64,000 bases of DNA, taken from NCBI GenBank assembly GCA_002842575.1, contig PHDJ01000004.1:1-64000 (forward strand), in the 5' to 3' direction. Position numbers and translations under genes: made by a program. A model generated the notes under the pieces. It did not search any database. It was not told the DNA's origin and saw only the letters and a program-made list of their open reading frames with translations. The stretch comes from Bacteroidetes bacterium HGW-Bacteroidetes-2 (GTDB lineage Bacteria > Bacteroidota > Bacteroidia > Flavobacteriales > Flavobacteriaceae). Below are positions 35,437 through 44,288 of this stretch, in pieces. The first letter of the stretch is position 1, and every line of letters begins with the position of its first letter.

Positions 35437-36369
35437 TTAATAGTTGTTTAATGTTTCTTTTACGGGTTTGAAGTGAATTCCTAAATCCTCTGCTGCCAAT
35501 CGGTTTTGATAAATTATTTTTGATTGGTTTTTAGGTTCTTGATGGTTGAGCATTAATGTTACATCCGATACTCTGTAACTTTCACTGGACAAAAGGTAGT
35601 TTTTCCCATGTATGTTTTTTGTTGTTGCCACTTTGTAAATAGCTTTGGCAACATCTTCTACATCTACCAATGCCCATAATACATCCATGTCATAAAGCAT
35701 TTGTATAAATGGATTGGGGGCAATTTTATTTTTAAACAGAAATTGTATACCCGTTGAAGTGGAATCTTGTCTGTTTGACAAAGACTTTCCCATTACACCC
35801 ACCGGCGAAACAGAGGTGATTTCAAAAGGTAGATTGGGATTGTCTGCAATGAATTTATCAACTACTTGATTGGCAATAAACTTTGCTTGAGCATACGGAT
35901 GGCCTTGTTCGCTCATAAAAGGCACATCATTTTCAGTGATTTGGTCCGCTTCCGTTTTACCTTCGGGCAATAGTGGAAAGTTTGTATTATAAGCAGCAAC
36001 TGAGGCAATAAAAACCACTTTTTTAATGGTTTTACTACCCTTTACCACCTCCAAAAAGTTTTCTGTGCCTTTGATCGTTGGATCAAAAAGTTCGGTTTTT
36101 GGATCTTTAACGTCCAGTTGAAACGGCGTGCCTCCGTGAATAACAATGTCACAACCTTTAATAAAACTTTTAAGAAGCATTTTGTAGACAACGTCTAATT
36201 CTTTAATTTCTAAATGATTGGCATTTTGAAATTTTCTTAAGTGTTGAAACTTTTCTTCTTTTGAAATATCCGTTGTTGATACTTTTACTTCATAGCCGTT
36301 TTCTAAAAATTGTTTGGTGATGTAGCTTCCAATAAAACCGGAACCACCAATAATGCCTACTTTTTTCAT
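35437..36369 (-). CDS. NAD-dependent epimerase/dehydratase family protein
   Basis: The 310-residue extended short-chain dehydrogenase has the Rossmann GIIGGSGFIGSYITKQF (residues 5-21), the catalytic YAQAK (about 176-180) and FEITSVSPVGVMG. It resembles dihydroflavonol-reductase-like and stress epimerases that reduce aldehydes or ketones more than sugar epimerases. It is cytosolic. In context with the alcohol dehydrogenase and RidA it suggests metabolism of a small carbonyl compound. Confidence 0.88.
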   Translation of the reverse strand: MKKVGIIGGSGFIGSYITKQFLENGYEVKVSTTDISKEEKFQHLRKFQNANHLEIKELDVVYKMLLKSFIKGCDIVIHGGTPFQLDVKDPKTELFDPTIKGTENFLEVVKGSKTIKKVVFIASVAAYNTNFPLLPEGKTEADQITENDVPFMSEQGHPYAQAKFIANQVVDKFIADNPNLPFEITSVSPVGVMGKSLSNRQDSTSTGIQFLFKNKIAPNPFIQMLYDMDVLWALVDVEDVAKAIYKVATTKNIHGKNYLLSSESYRVSDVTLMLNHQEPKNQSKIIYQNRLAAEDLGIHFKPVKETLNNY

Positions 36370-36436
36370 TTTTCATACATTTTTAATTAATTTGTCCATT
36401 CCTAAAATTAAGAATGGACAGATAAGTTTGGTTTAT

Positions 36437-36964
36437 TTATTCTTGTGTTTCCGCAGTTTTAGTTTTTGGCGGAGCAGCTTCCTGAAATGTTTGTAAATCC
36501 AACACCAATTTTGAAATGTCCCAATAGCCGTGTTCCTTAACTATTTTTCCGTCCATAAATCGTGCGGTAATGTGTACCGGGATTTCATATAAAAGGTCAT
36601 TTGCTATAAGTCTGGCTTGCCATAATCCCCAAAAGTTTACCCAGGTTTCTCCTTTGTCTGTTACCACCATTTCATATTCCGATTCTTCCGGCACATATTT
36701 CCAAGACGAAAAAAGAGCGGCATCTTGTTTATTTTGGGCTACCAATTGTGCAACGGTTTGTGCATTTTTTTTGGTGGCATTATTGAATATTTTTGCCGTA
36801 TCGGCATAGTAGGTTACTAATTCTTGCCAATTTTGATTTTCGTAGGCTGCAATAACCTTTTTATAGGTTTCTATTTCCGGTGAGTTTTGTGTGTACCGTT
36901 TATATTGTTGATTACACGCCATAAATAGGACGATTGTAAGTCCCAGTAAAATTACTTTTTTCAT
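36437..36964 (-). CDS. NTF2/SnoaL-like lipoprotein A
   Basis: The start is the ATG at 36964 (MKKVILLGLTIVLFMAC), a lipoprotein signal. Nine upstream codons in frame are leader shared with the next gene. The 175-residue product has RYTQNSPEIETYKKVIAAYENQNWQELVTYYADTA, the NTF2 fold with W-containing strands (VNFWGLWQARLIA), HITARFMDGKIVKEHGYWD, and an Ala/Pro/Lys tail. It is a paralogue of the gene at 37130-37642. It is likely periplasmic or surface-anchored. The ligand is unknown. Confidence 0.85.
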   Translation of the reverse strand: MKKVILLGLTIVLFMACNQQYKRYTQNSPEIETYKKVIAAYENQNWQELVTYYADTAKIFNNATKKNAQTVAQLVAQNKQDAALFSSWKYVPEESEYEMVVTDKGETWVNFWGLWQARLIANDLLYEIPVHITARFMDGKIVKEHGYWDISKLVLDLQTFQEAAPPKTKTAETQE

Positions 36965-36980
36965 AATGTTGGTTTTTAAA

Positions 36981-37031
36981 TTAGGATTCATTAAAATGGA
37001 TTACCTCACCATTTATATTAAAAATAGGTAG
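36981..37031 (-). pseudogene. C-terminal remnant of a duplicated NTF2-like gene
   Basis: In the gap between the two paralogous lipoprotein genes, a frame reads LPIFNINGEVIHFNES and stop (TAA at 36981-36983). It matches the end of the intact gene at 37659 (LKDGEIIHFNEY). This shows that a two-gene unit, short NTF2 gene plus lipoprotein gene, was duplicated, and the first member of the downstream copy was then lost except for about 16 codons. Confidence 0.75.
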
Positions 37032-37129
37032 CCGGCAGTATATTTTGCAAATCGTGTAATAACCATAAAACTTGAAAATCACTTTTAATTACTGCCGGAA
37101 TTCTCTATAAAGAAAATCTACCTGATTTT

Positions 37130-37642
37130 TTATTCTTCAGCTTCAGCTGATTGTGCTGCAGCTTTTCTTTCAATTTCCTGAAGTTCCAAAACTATTTCTG
37201 TTGGATCCCAATAACCATAATTGGTTACGATTTTACCATCTACAAAACGATAGGTCAGGTGAATAGGCATATCAATGACTTTTCCACTTTCTTTTATGGT
37301 AGCTCTCCAGTCTAACCAGGCATTTACCCAAGTGTGTCCTTTATCAGTGACTACCATTTCATACTCCTGGTCTTCTTCTAAAAACCCCCTGTTTGAATAA
37401 TTAGCATCATTACCTTGATGGAATTCCACTAGTTTGTCCACAGTAAGAAAATCGGTTTTTGTGTTGAAGTAGGTTTTGCTTGTGTCTGCAAAATCAGTCA
37501 TGCTATACTTTTTTTCATTGTAATCTTTAATGACTTTTTTTACAATATCGATTTCAGGTGAATTTTGTGTGTAGCGTTTATCTTGTTGATTGCACGCTGT
37601 AAATAGGACGATTGCAAGTCCCAGTAAAAATAAATTTTTCAT
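37130..37642 (-). CDS. NTF2/SnoaL-like lipoprotein B
   Basis: The start is ATG 37642 (MKNLFLLGLAIVLFTAC). The 170-residue protein is a clear paralogue of lipoprotein A: NQQDKRYTQNSPEIDIVKKV against NQQYKRYTQNSPEIETYKKV. It has the NTF2 core VNAWLDWRATIKESG and HLTYRFVDGKIVTNYGYWD, and an Ala/Glu tail. Its leader and signal are almost the same as in A at the DNA level. It starts 16 bases beyond the 3' end of the NTF2 gene at 37659, so they are coupled. Confidence 0.85.
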   Translation of the reverse strand: MKNLFLLGLAIVLFTACNQQDKRYTQNSPEIDIVKKVIKDYNEKKYSMTDFADTSKTYFNTKTDFLTVDKLVEFHQGNDANYSNRGFLEEDQEYEMVVTDKGHTWVNAWLDWRATIKESGKVIDMPIHLTYRFVDGKIVTNYGYWDPTEIVLELQEIERKAAAQSAEAEE

Positions 37643-37658
37643 AATGTTAGTTTTTAAG

Positions 37659-38084
37659 TTAGTATTCATTAAAATGGATTATTTCACCATCTTTTAGTGT
37701 CCAAAGATGCTGAAATGTTGTTGTTATGCCTTCGCATTCTGATGGTTGGCGGCCGGAAACTGTTCCGGTGACCAAAACCTTGTTTTGTTCAATTTCGCGA
37801 TACTCCAAATTTTTAAATGAAACGCCCCGCCATTCGTTTTTTACAATTGCAGAAAGTGTGATGGTGTAGCGTTCATTGACTTCTTTGGTGCTTTTAACTT
37901 CCTCCGATTTTAGGGTTGGGGTCATTGCCGCAATATCGTTTGAAGTGATGCTGTTTTTTTGCAAGGCATCATAGAGGTTTTTTACAACTTCAAGATTGCC
38001 CGCCTTTTGCCCTTGCACAGAAGGGATAGCCATCCATGCAAGGATAAAGATTATTGTGAAAAGCGCTATTGATTTTGATAGCAT
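37659..38084 (-). CDS. secreted NTF2/SnoaL-like protein
   Basis: The 141-residue protein has a signal peptide (cleavage likely near SVQGQ). The NTF2-type sequence is NLEVVKNLYDALQKNSI, WRGVSFKNLEYREIEQNKVLVTGTVSGRQ, then FQHLWTLKDGEIIHFNEY. The terminal strand matches the remnant at 36981-37031. It lies in the run between the two-domain protein at 38122 and lipoprotein B. Catalysis cannot be assigned. Confidence 0.8.
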   Translation of the reverse strand: MLSKSIALFTIIFILAWMAIPSVQGQKAGNLEVVKNLYDALQKNSITSNDIAAMTPTLKSEEVKSTKEVNERYTITLSAIVKNEWRGVSFKNLEYREIEQNKVLVTGTVSGRQPSECEGITTTFQHLWTLKDGEIIHFNEY

Positions 38085-38121
38085 ACTTCTAAAATTCAGA
38101 GGTTTTATTTATTCTAAATTT

Positions 38122-38880
38122 TTATTTTTTTGCCGGTGAATAAGACAATTCGGGCTGCATATGTCCTTCGGTATATTCAATTTTTGTAACATACTGCATT
38201 AGTTCATTCCATAGTTTTCTGGAATCTTCACCAAGTAGCTTTCTATTTTCATCGCTTTGTTTTTCAAATTCCAGCGGGCTAGCTGCAGCGTTTGAAACTA
38301 ATATATAGGACTCTGTGTTTCCAAAACCGCTGAAATACAAGCGATAGTGGGATTTTGATCCTTTTTTGGTATAGAGGTCTTTGAATTTTTTAGCGATTTC
38401 TGCAATTTTTTGACCATCGCGTGCTTTGTGATACAACACCATGTTTTTTCTATAGTTTTGACCTTTAGGTGTTGTCATACCATCCGGCATATAAGAAAGT
38501 TCATTGCTAAGTGTAATGATATAATCATAATGGTTGTCATAATGTTTATCAAATTCTCCAAAGATTTCTGCAAACTTATCATCACCCAGTTTTGCACGTG
38601 TTTTAGGCATAAAATCTTTTCCTAAATCTTCCCAGCCACCTACTGGGGTAATGCTTATTACTCTGTTGTCATAAGTCCACAATACATTCCATCCATCCTC
38701 TTCCTGATTTTCTTTGGCCAAATCTGCCAGTCTTTTTGAGATTTTTTCATAGGCATCAGAACTTGACGGATACACGTGATCTACGTGGATTCTGTAAAAC
38801 TGGTTGTTTTGCGCCGTGAGCATACTAATGCTAAAAACGGCTACGATTACTGTGGTAATCATTATTTTAATTGTTTTCAT
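38122..38880 (-). CDS. secreted protein with two ferredoxin-like halves
   Basis: The 252-residue protein has a signal peptide (cleavage near LTAQ). The sequence divides in two: FYRIHVDHVYPSSSDAYEKISK... (25-115) and NMVLYHKARDGQKIAEIAKKFKDLY... (140-235). Both begin with a strand followed by a helix, as in dimeric alpha/beta barrel (NIPSNAP- or ABM-like) proteins. I cannot assign the family. It is the first gene of the minus-strand cluster downstream of the HTCS gene, 150 bases from it. A direct-repeat operator candidate lies in that gap. Confidence 0.65.
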   Translation of the reverse strand: MKTIKIMITTVIVAVFSISMLTAQNNQFYRIHVDHVYPSSSDAYEKISKRLADLAKENQEEDGWNVLWTYDNRVISITPVGGWEDLGKDFMPKTRAKLGDDKFAEIFGEFDKHYDNHYDYIITLSNELSYMPDGMTTPKGQNYRKNMVLYHKARDGQKIAEIAKKFKDLYTKKGSKSHYRLYFSGFGNTESYILVSNAAASPLEFEKQSDENRKLLGEDSRKLWNELMQYVTKIEYTEGHMQPELSYSPAKK

Positions 38881-39000
38881 AATAAAAGTTATTTAGTTGG
38901 TTAATAATAGACTAAATGTATGCACACTTCTGAATAAAAATTTGTGATTTTCTTGCGAATAATAGGATTATTATCGCATTAAATAGGTGATTTGTAGTGA

Positions 39001-39017
39001 TATACGTGTATATACGT
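39001..39017. promoter_or_regulatory. 10-bp-spaced direct repeat, candidate HTCS operator
   Basis: TATACGT at 39001-39007 and again at 39011-39017 are spaced one helical turn apart. AraC-type DNA-binding domains, such as the one at the C-terminus of the adjacent HTCS, bind direct repeats. The site lies about 120 bases upstream of the first gene of the NTF2-rich cluster. On the minus strand a TACATTTA box, possible -7, occurs about 90 bases further towards that gene. Confidence 0.45.
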
Positions 39018-39029
39018 AGTAAAAAACGC

Positions 39030-42000
39030 TTAAGAGGTGAGTTCTTTTTTGTAGGCAGTTGGGCTACAACCAAATTCATTTTTGAAGGCACGAGAAAAAT
39101 AGGCTTGATCATTAAAACCAGTTTGAAAGCAAATTTCAGCGATGCTTCCTGTGTTGTTTTTAAGTAATTCTGCCGCTTTTTGTAGTTTGATTTTTCGAAT
39201 CATCTCTCCAGGAGATTGACCAGTTAGGGCTTGAAGTTTTCTGTGAAGTTGCGAATTGCTTAAACACATTACTTCTGCTAATTTTTCAACAGAATACTCA
39301 GGATTACGACTGTTATTTAGGATGTGGTTAAACATTTTTTCTAAAAATTGTTTGTCTTTATTTTTTACAGCATCACTTTCCAAAGTAAAAGGAGTTGTTA
39401 TTTTGAATTTTTGTTTTAGAATTTCTTGTTTTTTAAGTAGGTTTTTAATGCAAATATGTAATTCTTTGTTGCTAAAGGGTTTATAAATATAAGCGTCCAC
39501 GCCAGTTTCTAAACCTGTGAGTTTATCGTTTTGATTCGCTTTTCCAGTAAGGATAATAATGGGGATATGACTAGTTTTTTCATCGTTTTTTAAATGGGTT
39601 ACCAAAGTAAAACCATCTATTTTTGGCATCATCACATCGGTAAGGATGAGGTCAGGTATTGCTTTTATTGCCATTGCAAGTCCTATTTCTCCATTTTCAG
39701 CTTCGATAATATTGTATTTTTCTTCTAGTAAATCTTTAATATATTGCCTGATTTCAGCATTATCTTCAACAAGTAAAATAATTTTTTTATTAGTTACTGT
39801 AATTTTATATCCATTATCCCTGTTAGGGGTTTCAGGATATTGGTATTGTTTAGAAATAGCTAAGTTTTTTATTTTTTTGGATTCTTTTGTTAACTCACCA
39901 GCAGGAAATTCAAACATAAACTGGGTTCCTTTTCCAATGGTATTTTTTTCTACAGTAATGGCACCACTATGTAATTCTGCCAGTTCTTTTGTTATTGCAA
40001 GACCAATTCCTGTACCTTCATATAACCTTGTGTCAGAATGGTCTACCTGATAAAATCGATTAAAAATATATGGGAGGTCTTTTTCGGGTATTCCGATGCC
40101 TGTATCTGTAACGATTATTTGAATATGATGATTTGCTGTTTGTTTTATTTGAAGTGAAATTTGGCCGCCCTTTAATGTAAACTTGACGGCATTAGATATT
40201 AGATTGATACAGATTTTTTTTATTTTTTCCTCATCAAAAACGGCTTGTATGTTATTGTTTTCTGTTTTAAAATGAAGGGTTATATTTTTATTGGCAGCAT
40301 AGGACTCAAAGGCATAAAATAAATTTTTCAGTAAAGGAACAAGATTTTGTTGTGTGTTATAAAGCTCCATTTTACCAGCTTCTAGTTTGGAAATATCTAG
40401 CATTTGATTGATGAGTTCTAAAAGTCGTTTTGTATTTGAGTCGATGCTTTTTATTTGCTTGCGAGATTTAGCATTTTTAATGTCCTCTAATAAATTTTCG
40501 ATTTGCCCAATAATAAGGGTTAACGGAGTTCGTAATTCATGGGAAATGTTAGTGAAAAATTGAGATTTAAGTTTGTCTAACCCTCGCAAACTTTCAGATT
40601 CAATTCGTTCAAACTTTAATTGATTTTTTACATGAAATCTTTTTAATTCATATTTTCTTAAAATTAATAATAAGATTAAAAGTAAAATACCATAGGCAGT
40701 AAAAGCCCACCAAGTGCCAGTCCAGTGTGGTAGTATTTGTATTGGGATTGAAATGCCGGTTTCATTCCAAATGCCGTCATTGTTGCTAGATTTTACTTTA
40801 AAAAAGTATTTACCCGGTGGTAAATTGGTGAATGTTGCCGTATTGCTATTGTGGTTATAAACCCAGTCTTTATGATAATTTTTTAACATAAAGGCATATT
40901 CGTTTTTAGAAGGAGCTGAAAAATCTAGTGAAGAAAACTCAAAGATGATGTTGTCTTCCTTGTTTGAAAATACAACAGTTTCCTTTGGATTTAAGGGTAA
41001 TATTTTTTTTGTTGTTTCAAGGGTATTATTTTTTAATCTGCTGTAAGAATTAATGGAGGTGATACTTATCTTTGGAATATAAGGATTGTCAATAATCTGC
41101 TCAGGAAAGAAGTGTGTTACACCGTCAATACCACCAAAAAATAATTCTCCCTTTTGACTTTTAAAATAAGCACCTGTATTAAATTCGTTGCTTTGTAAAT
41201 GGTCATTTACATCAAAATTTCTAAACGTTTTTTTAGTATAATTTAATTGTGAAAGACCTTTATTTGTGCTTATCCATAAGCTATTAAATTGGTCTGGCAG
41301 TATTGCATAAACTACATTATTGGGTAAGCCGTCTTTTTCGGTAATATGGGTAAAGGAATTATCTTTTTTATTTAATATAGAAATCCCTCCAGAGGTTCCA
41401 ATCCAAAGTTGTTTTTCTGGCTCTACAGGATCTGGTGTTATGCATTTTATTTGATTATTGATTATACTATTGGTGTTTTCAGGGTCGTTTTTATAGTAAT
41501 AAAATTGATTTTTTGTTTCATCAAAGGATATAAGACCATTGCTAGTACCTAGCCAGATTATTTTATTTTCGTCCTTGTATAGTGTGACTCTATTATAAAT
41601 ATTGGTTTGAGGAAGGTTGCTATATCGATAATGTTTAAAAACACCCTGGTTTCTGTCAACCATTTTTGATAAGAAATTTTCAGTGGCGATCCATAAATTT
41701 TCTTCGGAGTCTTCATATACTAAAGAAATATTTTTTTGAGGGATTCCATTAGCAATTTGAGGGTTGTATTTAAACATTACATACGTATTTAAAGCAGAAT
41801 TATATTTGTATAATCCCTCTGTTGTGGCAAACCACATTAACCCATCTTTGGTTTTAGTAATAGACCAAGACCCAGTATTTCCAAAAGTGTTTAATTCATT
41901 TGAACTAGTTTCAAAGCTTTGAAGGCTATTTGTTTTTTTATCCCATCGATAAATTACATCGCTGCTTAACCATAAGTAACGATTGTTTTCTTGATATATG

Positions 42001-43139
42001 GCTCGAATGCTAAATCCAGCCACTCTGGAATTGGCGTTTTTTGGTCTTTTGATATTTAAAAAACGATGTGCTTTAGGATCATACGTATTTAAACCCATAC
42101 CATTGGTGCCTACCCACAAAATTTCAGTAGCATCAATATATACACTTGAAATAATGTTGTAACTAATACTGCCAGTGCTGAATGGATCGTTTCTAAAAGA
42201 TGTGAAAGTGTTTGTTGAGGTATTAAAGTGCATGAGCTCTGCCGAGGTGGCGAGCCATAGGTTATTTTTTTTATCCTTTACAATCTTAATAATGCCTCCC
42301 CATCCATATCTAAAAACAGTATATTGGTGAGGATAATATATAAAAGTTTCGTTTTTTGGGTTAAAATGAATCAATCCTGAAACAGCACCTAACCATAATG
42401 TGCCATCGTCATTAGACAGTATCGAAGAAATTTCAAAATCTATATTTGTAGATTTTGCCTTATTGTTTTTTATATCAAATGTATAATGTTTGAATTGCTC
42501 GGTTTCAGGATTAAATTTGTTCAGCCCTTTTGTTGTACCTATCCAGATAGTTTGCTCATTTTCTATTTGAATTTTCCAAATAAGATTATAATTTAAGGAG
42601 TTTGTATTTTCAGGTTCATTTTTATATTGCTTTACGCTTTGAAACTTACTTCCGTTTTTGGTTTGTATGATTTTAAACAAGCCATTGTCATAAGTGCCAA
42701 CCCAAAGGGTACCTTTTTTGTCTGATTGAATTTCTCTGATTTCTGAAGAGTTGGGAGCCACAAAATCTTGTTGTGGTAAATTAATTCGCTCAAATTGATC
42801 TAATGCTTTATTGTATCTATTTAGCATCCCATTTATTGTGCCTACCCAAAGTGTTCCAAAAACATCAAAGTGTATTGAAGTGATATGGTTATGGTCTAAC
42901 GTGTTTTTGTCATATGGATCGTGTTGATAAATTTTAAAGGTATGTCCATCATATTTGTTAAGTCCGTCTTTTGTAGCAAACCACATAAAACCTTCGGAAT
43001 CTTGAGTAATGGCATTTACAGAGTTTTGCGAAAGGCCATCATCAATACTTAAATAATTGAAATGAATGTCTTGCGCTATAGAATAAAGCGGTAGGTAAAT
43101 AATAATTAAGAAAACTATTAAAAATAATTTTGGTTTCAT
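39030..43139 (-). CDS. hybrid two-component system regulator (HTCS)
   Basis: The 1369-residue one-protein sensor has these parts in order: signal peptide; a periplasmic two-component propeller with many repeats such as GLSQNSVNAITQDSEGFMWF and LWVGT (about 30-690); a Y_Y_Y domain; a membrane helix (about 785-805); HisKA with FFTNISHELRTPLTLI; HATPase with NLISNAVKFT and DTGIGIP; receiver with LILTDVMMPKIDG; and a C-terminal AraC domain (FNDQAYFSRAFKNEFGCSP). HTCS proteins usually control polysaccharide loci. Here no SusC/SusD pair is nearby; the adjacent cluster is rich in NTF2-like proteins. Confidence 0.95.
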   Translation of the reverse strand: MKPKLFLIVFLIIIYLPLYSIAQDIHFNYLSIDDGLSQNSVNAITQDSEGFMWFATKDGLNKYDGHTFKIYQHDPYDKNTLDHNHITSIHFDVFGTLWVGTINGMLNRYNKALDQFERINLPQQDFVAPNSSEIREIQSDKKGTLWVGTYDNGLFKIIQTKNGSKFQSVKQYKNEPENTNSLNYNLIWKIQIENEQTIWIGTTKGLNKFNPETEQFKHYTFDIKNNKAKSTNIDFEISSILSNDDGTLWLGAVSGLIHFNPKNETFIYYPHQYTVFRYGWGGIIKIVKDKKNNLWLATSAELMHFNTSTNTFTSFRNDPFSTGSISYNIISSVYIDATEILWVGTNGMGLNTYDPKAHRFLNIKRPKNANSRVAGFSIRAIYQENNRYLWLSSDVIYRWDKKTNSLQSFETSSNELNTFGNTGSWSITKTKDGLMWFATTEGLYKYNSALNTYVMFKYNPQIANGIPQKNISLVYEDSEENLWIATENFLSKMVDRNQGVFKHYRYSNLPQTNIYNRVTLYKDENKIIWLGTSNGLISFDETKNQFYYYKNDPENTNSIINNQIKCITPDPVEPEKQLWIGTSGGISILNKKDNSFTHITEKDGLPNNVVYAILPDQFNSLWISTNKGLSQLNYTKKTFRNFDVNDHLQSNEFNTGAYFKSQKGELFFGGIDGVTHFFPEQIIDNPYIPKISITSINSYSRLKNNTLETTKKILPLNPKETVVFSNKEDNIIFEFSSLDFSAPSKNEYAFMLKNYHKDWVYNHNSNTATFTNLPPGKYFFKVKSSNNDGIWNETGISIPIQILPHWTGTWWAFTAYGILLLILLLILRKYELKRFHVKNQLKFERIESESLRGLDKLKSQFFTNISHELRTPLTLIIGQIENLLEDIKNAKSRKQIKSIDSNTKRLLELINQMLDISKLEAGKMELYNTQQNLVPLLKNLFYAFESYAANKNITLHFKTENNNIQAVFDEEKIKKICINLISNAVKFTLKGGQISLQIKQTANHHIQIIVTDTGIGIPEKDLPYIFNRFYQVDHSDTRLYEGTGIGLAITKELAELHSGAITVEKNTIGKGTQFMFEFPAGELTKESKKIKNLAISKQYQYPETPNRDNGYKITVTNKKIILLVEDNAEIRQYIKDLLEEKYNIIEAENGEIGLAMAIKAIPDLILTDVMMPKIDGFTLVTHLKNDEKTSHIPIIILTGKANQNDKLTGLETGVDAYIYKPFSNKELHICIKNLLKKQEILKQKFKITTPFTLESDAVKNKDKQFLEKMFNHILNNSRNPEYSVEKLAEVMCLSNSQLHRKLQALTGQSPGEMIRKIKLQKAAELLKNNTGSIAEICFQTGFNDQAYFSRAFKNEFGCSPTAYKKELTS

Positions 43140-43265
43140 CTATCCCATATTAAAAAACAAGGTGCATTTTGGGGATGAAATGGTAAATATAAAAAAAACT
43201 AATGTATTAAAATTGTTTATTATTAACTCTTCTATTAAATTAAAAAAGGGAAATGATGATGTTGC

Positions 43266-43835
43266 TTATTTACTTTTATTGATTTCATCCAGCAATTTTC
43301 GATTGAGTTGTTGCTCGCGTTCTATGGCACGTTGGCGGTGGGTTTCAAACTCATCTTCGGTTTCTTGAAGTTTTAATTTTAATGCAGAAGTAACTTTGTT
43401 GTTATTGACAAATCTAGAAACAAACAAACCTAAAAATAAAGCAAGAAGTATTATTATGGACCAAACGAGGTAATTATAAACTCCTTTTGTAAGTAAAATG
43501 CCTAGAAAAGAAATGCCGTTTTCTTTTTCTATAGCGTTTTTAAGCTTTTGGTTGGTTTCTTTTAATTTTGTTTGAAGAATTTCAGTTTCAATTTTTTGCG
43601 ATTCAATTTCCGATTGCATTTGGATAAGGGCATTTTGATATACTAAAATGCTATCTATAACACTTCTTTTAAGGGTTTCTAGGTTCGTTTTTTTAACTAC
43701 TTTAAATTCTTGGTAACTGTTGGAACTATTTATTAAGTGTTCAAACTGTTCTGGCAAGGTCTTATTTTCTTGTGCAAAAAAGGTAAATGAAAAAAACAAC
43801 ACGGCTAGTGTTGTGAGGGGTTTAAAAGTGATCAT
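43266..43835 (-). CDS. membrane protein with coiled coils
   Basis: The 189-residue product has a signal peptide (cleavage near FFAQ). A long Gln/Lys/Glu/Leu heptad region (about 60-100, QMQSEIESQKIETEILQTKL) is followed by a membrane helix (about 118-140) and a second charged coiled coil (LQETEDEFETHRQRAIEREQ). This gives a periplasmic coil, one anchor and a cytosolic coil. No family is recognised. It is divergent from no gene and lies between HTCS and the small ferredoxin gene on the same strand. Confidence 0.6.
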   Translation of the reverse strand: MITFKPLTTLAVLFFSFTFFAQENKTLPEQFEHLINSSNSYQEFKVVKKTNLETLKRSVIDSILVYQNALIQMQSEIESQKIETEILQTKLKETNQKLKNAIEKENGISFLGILLTKGVYNYLVWSIIILLALFLGLFVSRFVNNNKVTSALKLKLQETEDEFETHRQRAIEREQQLNRKLLDEINKSK

Positions 43836-43915
43836 GTGTATTTGTTTTGGTTAAGCCACTATGTATAACAAGTAAAAAAAGATTAAATTGTATACTAAAA
43901 AAAAAATAGGCTTTT

Positions 43916-44149
43916 TTAACCTGCAATTTTTTCTTTGTTATAATGAAATTGAAGTGCGCCCGAAGGACACTTTTTTACTTGTGCTACAATTTTATTAGTA
44001 GCCGCACCATCAAGGTCTATCCAAGGTATAACTGTAGTTCTGAAAACATCCGATAACCCTTTGGCGCATATTTCTGCGAGAATACAAATTTTTGGGTCGT
44101 AGGTAACGGTGATTTCACCATTGCTAAATTCATTGTGGTAATTTTCCAT
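43916..44149 (-). CDS. divergent 4Fe-4S mono-cluster protein (Fer4_19 type)
   Basis: The 77-residue protein begins with a GEITVTYDPKICILAEICAK strand, continues GLSDVFRTTVIPWIDLDGA and ends VKKCPSGALQFHY. The cysteines in CILAEIC and KCPSG fit the Fer4_19 pattern, a small ferredoxin-like domain with three or four cysteine ligands. It may carry electrons in the cytosol. The gene stands alone, 139 bases from the photolyase gene. Confidence 0.85.
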   Translation of the reverse strand: MENYHNEFSNGEITVTYDPKICILAEICAKGLSDVFRTTVIPWIDLDGAATNKIVAQVKKCPSGALQFHYNKEKIAG

Positions 44150-44288
44150 AGCGGTTCATAATTTGGGGTTATGACTAAGGGTATGTTTACTTATTAACAA
44201 ATAAATAACAAAAAGTTAATAACATCGGTAAAATTACGTATTATTTCGATTAAAAGTATAATAATGAAGAAAATTCCTACAAATAATA

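Noticed and set aside
38912-39112. Short minus-strand frame between the NTF2-rich cluster and the HTCS gene
   Set aside because: It overlaps the end of the HTCS coding sequence in another frame and has no family features.
39030-43139. Polysaccharide utilisation locus
   Set aside because: The HTCS regulator is present, but no SusC/SusD pair or glycoside hydrolases are found in the window.
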